The position numbers were made by a program, and so were the translations under genes. Below are positions 26,311 through 34,937 of a stretch of DNA of 64,000 bases, piece after piece; position 1 is the stretch's first letter, and each line of letters opens with the position of its first letter. Below the pieces are notes generated by a model, which worked only from the letters and a program-made list of their open reading frames with translations, was not told where the DNA came from and made no database searches. This DNA is from Planctomycetaceae bacterium (GTDB lineage: Bacteria; Planctomycetota; Phycisphaerae; UBA1845; UTPLA1), in contig CP030884.1 in assembly GCA_006969385.1 (NCBI GenBank), positions 2,852,001 through 2,916,000 on the forward strand, written 5' to 3'.

Positions 26311-27104
26311 GCGTCGCGGCACGGCAACGATTCGCGCGACTCGAAGGCAAGCCGCCACTGACCAGCGACTGGCTCCACACGGTGATGATTCATTACGCCG
26401 TCGCGCCTGAAGTATTGCGGCCGATCGTACCCTTCGATCTTGATACGCGCGACGACCGCGCTTACGTCAGCTTGGTGGCTTTCGATATGAAGCGACTGCG
26501 CCCAGCACGATTCGGAAGCGTCGGCGCTGCGTTGTTTTCGCCCATTGGCAACCATCCGTTTTTGAATCTGCGTACGTATGTCCGCGATGGCAACGAGACG
26601 GGTATCTACTTTCTTACCGAATATCTCTCCAATCCGATCAGCGTGCCGCTGGGGCCGCCCATCTTCGGGCTGCCGTATCGATGGGGTCGCGTCGACTATC
26701 AAAACGAACCAACGGAAGGCTTCCGCGTGCAAGGTCGCGTACGCAAGGCGTGGAACGGTCCCGCTATTGAGTATGAAGGCCAGCTCGACGGTCGCGCCGT
26801 CATGCCCGCGCCCGCCGGTTCACTCACCGAGTTTCTGATGGAGCGCTACACGGCGTTCACGTATTGGTATGGGATGCGCCGGCGCTTTCGCATTTGGCAC
26901 GAACCGTGGCCGCAGGTGCCGGTGAGCATCGACATCAGGAATGATGCGTTGTTGCGTAGTGAAATGACTTGGTATGACGGTGCGGAACTGTGCGGGGCCA
27001 ATTATTCACCGGGCGTTACGAATGTTTGGATGGGGCGACCACGGCTGATGAGGCGGTATCGCGCGACAAATAGCGCGACGATTGGAAGGGCGGTGTTGCG
27101 ATGA
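26283..27104 (+). CDS. DUF2071 (YqjF-type) protein
   Basis: 273 residues. WLHTVMIHYAVAPEVLRPIVPFDLDT, YVSLVAFDMKRLRP, HPFLNLRTYVRDGNETGIYFLTEYLSNPISV and a late AFTYWYGMRRRFRIWHEPWPQVPV match the DUF2071 family, whose fold is related to acetoacetate decarboxylase; no enzymatic role is established. It overlaps the DCC gene upstream by 28 bp and the MBOAT gene downstream by 4 bp (ATGA). No signal peptide or membrane helix is evident, so it is probably cytosolic. Confidence 0.88.
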   Translation: MQADQPGQLSVAARQRFARLEGKPPLTSDWLHTVMIHYAVAPEVLRPIVPFDLDTRDDRAYVSLVAFDMKRLRPARFGSVGAALFSPIGNHPFLNLRTYVRDGNETGIYFLTEYLSNPISVPLGPPIFGLPYRWGRVDYQNEPTEGFRVQGRVRKAWNGPAIEYEGQLDGRAVMPAPAGSLTEFLMERYTAFTYWYGMRRRFRIWHEPWPQVPVSIDIRNDALLRSEMTWYDGAELCGANYSPGVTNVWMGRPRLMRRYRATNSATIGRAVLR

Positions 27105-28180
27105 ACCGAGCTATTGATCGATTGACGAGTCCGACCAGCAAGTCGTCAGTGACAACGAATCAGCATGTGACGTTTACTCCTTCTCCAATGCACGCAGAAG
27201 ACTGGGGTGAGGGATTCCCTCAACCGCACGAAGCTTTTAACCCAAACGATCATGATGGGCTGGGTAGTCGATCGACCCAACGACCAGCGTTGCCGTTGCG
27301 CATCGCGCTTCTCGCGTTGCCCGCGCTCGCGCTTGTTGCGATCGTCTTCATTACCAGCGACGTTCGACCTTGGCTGCGCATGTGGACGTTTGCTTTTGCG
27401 GTGTACTTTGCCTGCAAGGCGTGGGTGTTGATGGTCGCGCGCTGGAGCGGTCAGCGATTCACATTCAAACGGAGTCTACAATTTGTGTTTTGCTGGGCGG
27501 GGATGCAGCCGCAACCCTTCGCGACGTTATCAGATCGGGAAGCTCTTCAAGATGAGACCAAACCGCCGCAGGCATCGGTGATGGAAGGTCTTTGGAAACT
27601 CGTTGCCGGACTAGTGCTGTTCGCCTCCGCCGGCGCGCTGCAGCAACGTTTCGGAGATTTGGTCGCCATTTGGGCGTGCATCAGCGCGTATTGTCTCGTG
27701 CTGCACTTCGGTATTCTGCATTTCTTCGCCGCGTATTGGCAGCGCGCGGGCGTACCGGTCGAACCCATCATGCAATGGCCGGCGCGCAGCACAAGTCTCA
27801 ACGACTTTTGGGCTCGGCGTTGGAATCGGGCGTTTCGCGATGTGTGTCATATTCTGATCATTCGTCCCACGCGCCGGTTACTCGGGCCGGCCGGCGCGCT
27901 GGGGCTCGTCTTTATCGCGTCTGGTGTGGTACACGAACTCATCATGTCGGTGCCGGCGTCCGGCGGCTTCGGCGGACCGTTCGCGTACTTCACGCTGCAA
28001 ATCCCCGGTTGTTGGTTGGAACGTCGTGCGTCGATGAAGCGGCTGATGCGGCGACATATATGGATCGGTCGCCTTTGGACGGCGGCGTGGGTGATCTTAC
28101 CGCTGCCTATGTTGGTGAACGCGACGTTCGTCGAACGGGTGCTCGTTCCGTTCTTCACAGCGACGGGAGTGATGCGATGA
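27101..28180 (+). CDS. MBOAT/wax-synthase-like membrane acyltransferase
   Basis: 359 residues. About 60 residues of polar N-terminus are followed by roughly eight hydrophobic segments. The signature of plant-type wax synthases and related MBOAT proteins is present: PARSTSLNDFWARRWNRAFRDVCHILIIRP, then the catalytic-histidine block FIASGVVHELIMSVPASGGFGGPFAYFTLQ. Such enzymes join an acyl-CoA to an alcohol. Start ATG at 27101 overlaps the DUF2071 stop (ATGA), and its own stop overlaps the next start (ATGA), so the cassette is tightly coupled. The acyl acceptor is not known. A membrane O-acyltransferase for another lipid or glycan is the alternative. Confidence 0.85.
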   Translation: MNRAIDRLTSPTSKSSVTTNQHVTFTPSPMHAEDWGEGFPQPHEAFNPNDHDGLGSRSTQRPALPLRIALLALPALALVAIVFITSDVRPWLRMWTFAFAVYFACKAWVLMVARWSGQRFTFKRSLQFVFCWAGMQPQPFATLSDREALQDETKPPQASVMEGLWKLVAGLVLFASAGALQQRFGDLVAIWACISAYCLVLHFGILHFFAAYWQRAGVPVEPIMQWPARSTSLNDFWARRWNRAFRDVCHILIIRPTRRLLGPAGALGLVFIASGVVHELIMSVPASGGFGGPFAYFTLQIPGCWLERRASMKRLMRRHIWIGRLWTAAWVILPLPMLVNATFVERVLVPFFTATGVMR

Positions 28181-28599
28181 CGATGCCGACGACCGAACAA
28201 TGCGTATTCATCGGTGGGTGGTTGCACATCGCGGTGTTGATGGCTGCTGTGCAAGTACCGTTTGTGCTCGACTGGCGTAACGAACTTAAACCCCTCTCGC
28301 CATTCCTTCGGCAACTCTTTCTCGTTTACAGCGCGTTCATCCTGCTAACGATCATCGGCTTTACGTTAATCTCATTGTTGTTCGCAAATGAGATTGCCAA
28401 CGGCGGCACGCTGGGTCGCGCGGTGGCAGGTTTCATCGGGTTTTTCTGGCTCGCGCGCTTGGGTGTGCAGTTCTTTGTATTTGATGCAAAGCCAATCTTG
28501 AAAACATGGTGGATGCGTCTTGGCTACCACGCGTTGACGATGTTGTTTGTTGGATTGATCCTCCTATACGCGGCGACGGCATTTTGGGTGACCGGCTGA
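28177..28599 (+). CDS. Small four-helix membrane protein, last gene of the cassette
   Basis: 140 residues. The start overlaps the MBOAT stop by 4 bp and GGAG stands 8 bases upstream. Four hydrophobic segments are visible (GGWLHIAVLMAAVQVPFVL, LFLVYSAFILLTIIGFTLISLLFA, GRAVAGFIGFFWLARLGVQFFVF, YHALTMLFVGLILLYAATAFW). No family recognised. Its fixed place after the acyltransferase suggests an accessory subunit. The 244 bp to the next gene contain no clear terminator. Confidence 0.75.
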   Translation: MTMPTTEQCVFIGGWLHIAVLMAAVQVPFVLDWRNELKPLSPFLRQLFLVYSAFILLTIIGFTLISLLFANEIANGGTLGRAVAGFIGFFWLARLGVQFFVFDAKPILKTWWMRLGYHALTMLFVGLILLYAATAFWVTG

Positions 28600-28843
28600 C
28601 GTGTAACTTATTGCTAGCAACATCGCCCAAAACCTCGTTGAAGCAGAATCTCGGCCAGACCGATTGATTCAACATCGTATTGACGGCATTCCGGCAGAAT
28701 TCTCGGATTTCATCGATTTTTCCGGTTTCCGGTCGGAGATCGGCGTCTATTTGACGTGATCCTTGAACTTCATCGTTAAATCGAGATAGCATATCGATTT
28801 ATGGAGGAGAACGTTCACCCCTTTTTTCCAAGCGAGGACTCGA

Positions 28844-31102
28844 ATGATGGAATTTTTTATGTGCCGCACGCGCGGTTGTTTCGCGGTCGCTGCGGTCGTT
28901 ATGTTGCTTGCCTCAACGGCGTTCGCACAGCCGGCCAACGATGATTGTGCCGATGCGATTGTGATCGGTGACGGTGTGCATTCGTTTAGTACGGTAGGGG
29001 CCACGACGGATGGTCCCGTCCATTCCGCGACGTGTAGTTTTGGCGGCACCACCCCCAACGATATTTGGTTTCAATACACGGCAACGTGCACCGACGATTT
29101 GACCGTAAGCACGTGCGGAACGGTTGATTACGATAGCGATATCGTCGTCTATCAAGGTTGCGACTGTAACAACCTTGTCTTCCTCGGCTGCAACGATGAT
29201 GGCTCAGGATGCCCTGGGTTTTCTTCGGAACTGGTCGTGCCCGTTGTCGCCGGCAATTGCTACCTCATTCGAATCGGCAAGTGGACGACGTCTACGGGTG
29301 ACGGTGGCGGAACCGTACTAGTTCAGTGCGGCCCGCCCGCACCGATCGGCGCATGCTGTTTGCCCGATGATTCCTGCTCGCAACTGCTCGACGGTGAATG
29401 CACCGGCGCGGGTGGCGTGTTCCAGGGTGTGGGCGCACCGTGTTTGCCCAACCCCTGCAGCGGTGCTTGCTGTGCGACCGATGGTTCGTGTATCACCGTG
29501 TCCGAAGCCGAGTGTGCTTCCGCCAATGGCATCTATGACGCCGGTGCCGATTGTCAGTCTGTTTCGTGTACGGCGGCGTGCTGTCAGTCTGACGGTACCT
29601 GTACCATCGTTTCGGAATTCCAATGCACGACGACGGGCGGCCAATATAACGAAGGTGCTGATTGTCAATCGGTCGATTGTACCGGTGCCTGCTGTTTGCC
29701 AAACGACGCTTGTATCGTGACGTCGCCGTTGGCCTGTGCGCAACAGAACGGTCAGTACAACGGCAATGGTTCGCCGTGTACGCCGGACCTATGTCTGACG
29801 ATCGGACCGGACATTGTATATACAGACATTGACGGCATTGCGGACTACGGACCGGTTGGTGGCGTCAAGGCGTATTCGCTCGGAAGCGATACCTGCAACA
29901 TCGGCGACGAGAACATGCTTTGGACCAACAACGGTACGCCCGGTTTGGCCATGAATATGTATCGTCTGCACGACGGTCAACTTATGCAGATCGGTATGAG
30001 CTGGCTCAAAGTGGCCTGTTGCGCCGCTGCACAAAATGGCTGTGGTGGTGGCCTCACGTGTAACGGCGTCGGCGGTCAGCAGCTCGGTGCCGGCTGCCTC
30101 GATAGTTACAGCGCGGGTTACAACGCGATTCAAAGTAACCTGATGCCGCGTTCCGGCATTCACGGTTACACGGCTGACTTCATCGGTCCATTAGGGGCCG
30201 GCGGGGGTGATATCACCGGTCGCCTGCAGGTTGCCGAAGCGGACTTGAGTTCGACGACCTACCCCGGTGCGCTCTATTTTGTTGAAGGGCAGTATCAGGC
30301 CACCGACGACGCAACGGCGGGCAATGCGATGAACAACGCATCTTATCGCCGCGTTACGGTTACCGGTACGCTCGATCTTTCCCTGCAAGATACCACGCAG
30401 ACGGAAATCCCCGCGATCGAAGCGTGGCGCGATCATGGCGGTGGTGCCAACGTCGCCGATCCGTCAGTTGAAATCGTCAATGTCGATATTCCGCTCGAAG
30501 GTCGCTTTATCGTTGCAGGTAAAGCCGACGATCTGGGCGGCGGTCAATATCGCTACACCTACAACGTGATGAACCTGAACTCCGACTTGGCCGCCGGCGG
30601 ATTCCGTGTACCGATTCCGGCGGGTGCTTCGATCAGCAATGTTGGATTCAACGATGTCGATTACCACTCGGGTGATCCGTACGACAACACAGATTGGAAC
30701 TCGTCGGTAACGGCGACGGAAGTGAGTTGGAGTTCACCGGAGACGTTCAACCAGAACCAAAACAGCAACGCCTTGCGCTATGGCACGATGTACACGTTTT
30801 GGTTTACCGCAAATGTCGCGCCGGCCAATGGCAACGTCACCATTAGCTTGTTTAAGCCCTGGATGCCCAATGAACTGGATGCCAATCTCGTCGCGCCTGA
30901 CACGGGCACGGCCACCTGCGGTGGCGATTTGGGTGACGTGAACACCGACGCACTGATTAACGGCAACGACGTTTCCAACTTCGTCGATTGTTTGACGACC
31001 GGCTCAACCACGGGCGGCAACTGCGCCTGTGCAGACATGAACGGCGGCGGCTTGGATATAACCGACGTGGGTGCGTTTGTGAGTGAGTTGCTGAGTCAGT
31101 AG
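28844..31102 (+). CDS. Secreted Cys-rich repeat protein with dockerin-type C-terminus
   Basis: 752 residues. GAGG stands about 6 bases ahead of the ATG at 28844 and a signal peptide ends at TAFAQ. An N-terminal beta domain starts NDDCADAIVIGDGVHSFSTVGATTDGPVH, as in many Planctomycete exported proteins (pre-peptidase C-like). Residues about 166-325 hold four tandem 40-residue Cys-rich units (GACCLPDDSC, GACCATDGSC, AACCQSDGTC, GACCLPNDAC). A large middle domain (326-690) is unassigned. The end (GDVNTDALINGNDVSNFVDCLTTG, CADMNGGGLDITDVGAFVSELL) is a dockerin-like EF-hand pair. Probably an outer-surface or extracellular protein; function unknown. Confidence 0.78.
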   Translation: MMEFFMCRTRGCFAVAAVVMLLASTAFAQPANDDCADAIVIGDGVHSFSTVGATTDGPVHSATCSFGGTTPNDIWFQYTATCTDDLTVSTCGTVDYDSDIVVYQGCDCNNLVFLGCNDDGSGCPGFSSELVVPVVAGNCYLIRIGKWTTSTGDGGGTVLVQCGPPAPIGACCLPDDSCSQLLDGECTGAGGVFQGVGAPCLPNPCSGACCATDGSCITVSEAECASANGIYDAGADCQSVSCTAACCQSDGTCTIVSEFQCTTTGGQYNEGADCQSVDCTGACCLPNDACIVTSPLACAQQNGQYNGNGSPCTPDLCLTIGPDIVYTDIDGIADYGPVGGVKAYSLGSDTCNIGDENMLWTNNGTPGLAMNMYRLHDGQLMQIGMSWLKVACCAAAQNGCGGGLTCNGVGGQQLGAGCLDSYSAGYNAIQSNLMPRSGIHGYTADFIGPLGAGGGDITGRLQVAEADLSSTTYPGALYFVEGQYQATDDATAGNAMNNASYRRVTVTGTLDLSLQDTTQTEIPAIEAWRDHGGGANVADPSVEIVNVDIPLEGRFIVAGKADDLGGGQYRYTYNVMNLNSDLAAGGFRVPIPAGASISNVGFNDVDYHSGDPYDNTDWNSSVTATEVSWSSPETFNQNQNSNALRYGTMYTFWFTANVAPANGNVTISLFKPWMPNELDANLVAPDTGTATCGGDLGDVNTDALINGNDVSNFVDCLTTGSTTGGNCACADMNGGGLDITDVGAFVSELLSQ

Positions 31103-31121
31103 TTGCCGGTATTCAAGGAAA

Positions 31122-31143
31122 GGTGGGTTGTACTCAACCCACC
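31122..31143. repeat. Palindromic repeat GGTGGGTTG type (copy 2 of 2)
   Basis: GGTGGGTTG-TACT-CAACCCACC, 20 bp after the stop of the Cys-rich protein gene. Same arms as 21409-21430. It could end transcription only weakly since no T-run follows. The rest of the 352-bp gap 31103-31454 shows nothing else. Confidence 0.65.
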
Positions 31144-31454
31144 GATCTGCCGTCGCCTGATGGCGGTTCGGTAATAAATGTCCTGCGTATCATTTTGGTA
31201 CGCGGGGCTTTATACTTTATTCATTGTCCGAGATCAAAGATTCAATCTGCCAAAACGCTTTTCTCACCGTCCAAACATCGATTTTCTCGGCGATAGGTCG
31301 GATGCACTCCCTTTAATATTTGCTACTGACCGTCGATCGCCGCCGGAACCTTACCCTTCCTTGGCAAAACCCCCTTTTACCCCGATACTCCCCGCTTTCC
31401 CGGCAGTTGGGCGGCGGTCGGTCAGGCCGTTGCCGCTCCCAGAGACGAGACGCA

Positions 31455-32600
31455 ATGGATAGAACCCCCACGAGGATACTCTTGGCCAAGATCGGACTCG
31501 ACGGACACGACCGTGGTGTCAAAGTGCTCGCGCGCGGCCTGCGCGATGCGGGTATGGAAGTGATCTACACCGGCCTCTGGCAAACGCCGGCGGCGGCGGC
31601 TAAGGCGGCGGTCGAAGAAGATGTCGACGTGTTGGGGGCGAGTTTTCACAGCGCCGCGCACCTGACGTTGGTGCCGGTTCTCATGCAAGAATTGAAGAAG
31701 CTCGGTCGCGCAGATATTCCGGTGGCGATCGGGGGCATCATTCCGCCCGACGATGTGCAAGCGATGCGCGAGGCGGGTTGCGCGTTGATCTTCGAGACCG
31801 AAGTCTCGATGGAGAAGATCGTCAGCGATATGAACGCCTTGGCGGACAAGGTGGCCGAACAGCGTCGCGCCGCCGAACAGAGCGAACAATTAGATAATTG
31901 GCTAAATGGGCTGGCGGCGGGCGACCGCGTCAGTATCGGTCGGGTGTTAACTTGGGTGGAGAATGGGGCACCTGCCGATGAGATTGCGAAGCGTTTGCCG
32001 TCGGCCAGCCATAAGATAGTGACGGTCGGCTTTACGGGCGCGCCCGGGGTCGGCAAGAGTACGCTCATCGGGCGATTGATTCGAGAATTGCGCAAGCGCG
32101 ACAAGCGCGTGGCGGTATTGGCGGTCGATCCGGCCAGTCCGTTGACGGGCGGTGCTTTGTTGGGCGATCGCGCCCGCATGACGATGGCGGCGGGGGATGA
32201 GGGCGTGTTTCTGCGCTCATCGGCCAGTCGCGGTGAACTGGGCGGCATCGCACCGGCGACCGGAGCGATGATCGAGGTATTGAAGCGCACCAATATCGAC
32301 GTGGTCTTGGTCGAAACGGTCGGTGCCGGTCAAAACGACGTGACGGTGCGGCAGTACGCGTCACCGTTGGCGCTGTTGTTGATGCCGGGCGCGGGTGACG
32401 ATTTGCAGATGGAAAAAGCGGGTATCGTCGAAGTCGCCGAGTTGTTCGTGATTAACAAGGCCGATCTCGATGGGGCGGGCAAGCTCGAGGCCGAGATTCG
32501 CGAAACGGTGGGCAGCGACCGTCCGATCGTGCAGACGGTCGCCTCGCACGGTGAAGGCATCGATAAGTTGGCGGATGAGATTTTGGCGTTCAAGAAGTAA
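31455..32600 (+). CDS. Fusion of B12-binding domain and MeaB-type GTPase
   Basis: 381 residues from the ATG at 31455. Residues 5-130 are a methylmalonyl-CoA-mutase-type cobalamin-binding domain: ILLAKIGLDGHDRG has the DxHxxG motif with His18 as cobalt ligand, followed by VLGASFHSAAHL and VAIGGIIPPDD. Residues about 155-381 are a MeaB/ArgK G-protein: P-loop GAPGVGKST (195-203), AVDPASPLTGGALLGDRARM, VETVGAGQND, INKADLDG. This is the order found in IcmF, but the mutase domain is absent. It probably acts as small subunit plus chaperone for a separate acyl-CoA mutase catalytic subunit not in the window. Confidence 0.88.
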   Translation: MDRTPTRILLAKIGLDGHDRGVKVLARGLRDAGMEVIYTGLWQTPAAAAKAAVEEDVDVLGASFHSAAHLTLVPVLMQELKKLGRADIPVAIGGIIPPDDVQAMREAGCALIFETEVSMEKIVSDMNALADKVAEQRRAAEQSEQLDNWLNGLAAGDRVSIGRVLTWVENGAPADEIAKRLPSASHKIVTVGFTGAPGVGKSTLIGRLIRELRKRDKRVAVLAVDPASPLTGGALLGDRARMTMAAGDEGVFLRSSASRGELGGIAPATGAMIEVLKRTNIDVVLVETVGAGQNDVTVRQYASPLALLLMPGAGDDLQMEKAGIVEVAELFVINKADLDGAGKLEAEIRETVGSDRPIVQTVASHGEGIDKLADEILAFKK

Positions 32601-32657
32601 ACGTCGAAACATCGAAACGTCGAAACGACGGAGCCGCGGCTTGTGGCCGCATGACTT

Positions 32658-32681
32658 GTAGGGTGCATCCCTCGACGCACC
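32658..32681. repeat. Short repeat GTAGGGTGC type (copy 1 of 2)
   Basis: GTAGGGTGCATCCCTCGACGCACC contains GGTGC/GCACC arms. A related copy lies at 46394-46417. It lies between the B12/MeaB gene and etfB, next to a short run of CGTCGAAA-like units (about 32600-32630) similar to one at 10405-10430. Confidence 0.6.
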
Positions 32682-32780
32682 AAAAATCCACGGCAAGTAA
32701 CGACAACACGAATAAGATTCAATTGATACGCCGCGACAGGATAAGCGGCGTAACCAGCAACATCAGTGGAAGATAGCAGT

Positions 32781-33581
32781 ATGAAGATTTTGTCGTTAGT
32801 GAAATACGTACCGGAATCGACGGCCAAGATCAACGTCCTCGAAGACGGCAGCGGTATCGACCCCAAGGGCGTGAAGTTCGTGATGAACCCTTTCTGCGAG
32901 TTTGCCGTCGAATCGGCATTGCAGTTTCGCGAAAAGAATGCCGGTGCCAACGCCGAAATCACGGCGCTCACGCTCGGCCCCGACGCGGCGGTCGATGTGT
33001 TGCGAACGGCGTACGCGATGGGCGTCGATCACGCGATGCACATCTGCGATCCGCTCTTCGAGCAAGCCGACGATTTGATGGTCGCGCGCATCTTGGCAGC
33101 CGCCGTGAAGGATGGCGGCTTCGACGTCATCTTCGCGGGCAAGCATGCCATCGATTATGACCGCGGCCAGGTCGGTGCCGCGTTAGCCGAGTGCCTCGAT
33201 ATCCCGCACGTGGGTGCCGTCACCGATATCGAATGGTCCGGCGATTTCAAGAGTGCCACGGCCAAGCGACGCATCGAAGGTGCGGAAGAAATCGTCGAAG
33301 TGCAACTTCCCGCGCTGTTCACAATCGAAAAGGGATACGTCGAGGCGCGTTACCCATCGTTGCCGGGTCTGATGAAAGCCAAGAAGAAGCCCATCGACAC
33401 CAAGACGTTCGCCGATCTTGGTTTTAGTGCCGATGATCTATCCGACGCTAAGGTCGGAACACGAATGCACGGTTATGCACCGCCGCCGCCGCGCCCACCG
33501 GGTCGCAAGATCGAAGGCGACGTCGCGGCGCAGGCCAAGGAATTGGTCCGCATTCTTCGCGAAGAAGAGAAGATGATTTAA
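32781..33581 (+). CDS. etfB: Electron transfer flavoprotein beta subunit
   Basis: 266 residues from the ATG at 32781, with GGAAG 8 bases upstream; a GTG 15 bases further up is less likely. EtfB binds AMP and, with EtfA, passes electrons from acyl-CoA dehydrogenases. MKILSLVKYVPESTAKINVLEDGSGID and the DRGQVGAALAECLDIPHVG block with ARYPSLPGLMKAKKKPI are typical. A hairpin terminator at 33594 follows immediately, so no etfA is co-transcribed here. The neighbour upstream (B12/MeaB) suggests a link with branched-chain or propionyl-CoA metabolism, but the 180-bp gap weakens an operon claim. Confidence 0.93.
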   Translation: MKILSLVKYVPESTAKINVLEDGSGIDPKGVKFVMNPFCEFAVESALQFREKNAGANAEITALTLGPDAAVDVLRTAYAMGVDHAMHICDPLFEQADDLMVARILAAAVKDGGFDVIFAGKHAIDYDRGQVGAALAECLDIPHVGAVTDIEWSGDFKSATAKRRIEGAEEIVEVQLPALFTIEKGYVEARYPSLPGLMKAKKKPIDTKTFADLGFSADDLSDAKVGTRMHGYAPPPPRPPGRKIEGDVAAQAKELVRILREEEKMI

Positions 33582-33593
33582 TTGGAATCGAAC

Positions 33594-33624
33594 GAGGCCG
33601 TGAGCCATCACGGCCTCTTGTCTT
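33594..33624 (+). terminator. Rho-independent terminator after etfB
   Basis: GAGGCCGTGA pairs perfectly with TCACGGCCTC over a GCCA loop and is followed by TTGTCTTT, starting 12 bases after the stop codon. Confidence 0.85.
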
Positions 33625-33653
33625 TATGTTGACAGTTGCTACGAATAAAACGC

Positions 33654-34250
33654 TTATTCACCGGACGTCGACTTGGAGTCATTCTTTGCCGATTCCGTAC
33701 CCTCAAAGTTTAGCGACGCCGAATTAATGCAGTAGCGCTGGCCGGTCGGCTGAGGGCCGTCATCGAATACATGGCCGAGATGCGCGCCGCATCGACTGCA
33801 TTCCAATTCCGTCCGCACCATGCCGTAACTCGTGTCACGGTTTTCTTCGACGTGGTCTTTGGCGACGGGTTGCCAGAAACTGGGCCAGCCGGTGCCCGAT
33901 TTATATTTCGTGTCGGAGCTAAACAGCTCCAATCCGCAACACACGCAGCGATAAATGCCGTCGCCCTTGTGGTCCCAGTATTTGCCGGTAAATGCCGGTT
34001 CGGTGCCTTTTTCGCGCGTCACGTGAAACTGCTCGGGCGTGAGTTGAGATTGCCACTCGCTTTCGGTTTTCTCAATTTTGTCGGACATCGCGGAAGCCTC
34101 CTCAGATTCATGGGGCTGACTCGACGTGGTTGGCTGCGACACGCTCTCGTCGGCTTGCGGTGTTGGGCCTCGATCTTGGTTATCACAGCCGCCCGGAAGG
34201 ACCGAAAATGTCAGCACACTTAACACTATCAATTTGATCGAATTCGTCAT
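33654..34250 (-). CDS. msrB: Peptide-methionine (R)-S-oxide reductase, lipoprotein form
   Basis: 198 residues from the ATG at 34250; the first 22 ([22 protein letters not shown]) are a lipoprotein signal. MsrB reduces methionine-R-sulfoxide. The zinc CxxC pairs are CVCC and CSRC; the catalytic cysteine is in [14 protein letters not shown] second in-frame ATG at 34088 ([12 protein letters not shown]) is where cytosolic MsrB proteins begin and has GAGGAGG 8 bases before it, so a shorter cytosolic form is possible. The linker between lipid anchor and domain is Ser/Gln/Glu-rich. Confidence 0.9.
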   Translation of the reverse strand: MTNSIKLIVLSVLTFSVLPGGCDNQDRGPTPQADESVSQPTTSSQPHESEEASAMSDKIEKTESEWQSQLTPEQFHVTREKGTEPAFTGKYWDHKGDGIYRCVCCGLELFSSDTKYKSGTGWPSFWQPVAKDHVEENRDTSYGMVRTELECSRCGAHLGHVFDDGPQPTGQRYCINSASLNFEGTESAKNDSKSTSGE

Positions 34251-34412
34251 AACGCAGTATAGCTCCCGTGTGGTTCGTCTGGAAATTCCGGTGCTGCCAA
34301 AGGTTATTGCCGAATTTGATTGCGTTCGTGTTAAAAACATCCGATGTTGCATGGAGTACCGATTGTACGGTTATGAAAGCCTTTGGCGGCTGTCATACCA
34401 CAGGATGTTGCC

Positions 34413-34937
34413 ATGAGCCTTAAAGCCCTAAATCGCAAGCACTTATATTGCGAGGATTGTCGCGTGGATCTTCCGCTGTATTTGCCGATACCGGGCGAAA
34501 CGGGCTCGAGCTGGTGTTGCGTCGGTTGCGATGCCCGATATTTCGGGGTGTTGGATACGGACGCAGAACCGCAGGCGCTGGTGCACGTTCGACCTGCAGA
34601 CGACCCCAATCCGCGCGTGATGGTCGGTCGCGAAATCGTGGCCCAGCTCTTTCGGCGGCGCGATCGAGATTATCGCGTACTCGAATCGCGCAAGAACATT
34701 CGAACCGAATGTACGGAAACGCTTACCCTGATCCTGCCCGATCGGCGTGTATCGGCGACGAGTGTCGACGCGTCGGTGGGTGGCTTGGCTTGTTTGGCTG
34801 ATGACCCCGTCGAACTTGGGCAACCGCTGATGATTCGTTTTGAATCGCTGATCAATACGCCGGTTTGCACGGGTGAAGTGTCGAACTGCGAGCCGCAGGA
34901 CGATCGCTATCGTATCGGCATTTCCTTTACGCGTTAG
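34413..34937 (+). CDS. PilZ-domain protein with N-terminal zinc-ribbon-like motif
   Basis: 174 residues from the ATG at 34413. An N-terminal CxxC (YCEDC) and a second one (CCVGC) look like a metal-binding knuckle. The C-terminal part has the PilZ c-di-GMP signature: ESRKNIRTE (RxxxR type), then SATSVDASVGGLAC (DxSxxG) and RIGISF. Its 3' end overlaps the convergent histidine kinase gene by 11 bp. A role as c-di-GMP effector is likely; the target is unknown. Confidence 0.8.
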   Translation: MSLKALNRKHLYCEDCRVDLPLYLPIPGETGSSWCCVGCDARYFGVLDTDAEPQALVHVRPADDPNPRVMVGREIVAQLFRRRDRDYRVLESRKNIRTECTETLTLILPDRRVSATSVDASVGGLACLADDPVELGQPLMIRFESLINTPVCTGEVSNCEPQDDRYRIGISFTR

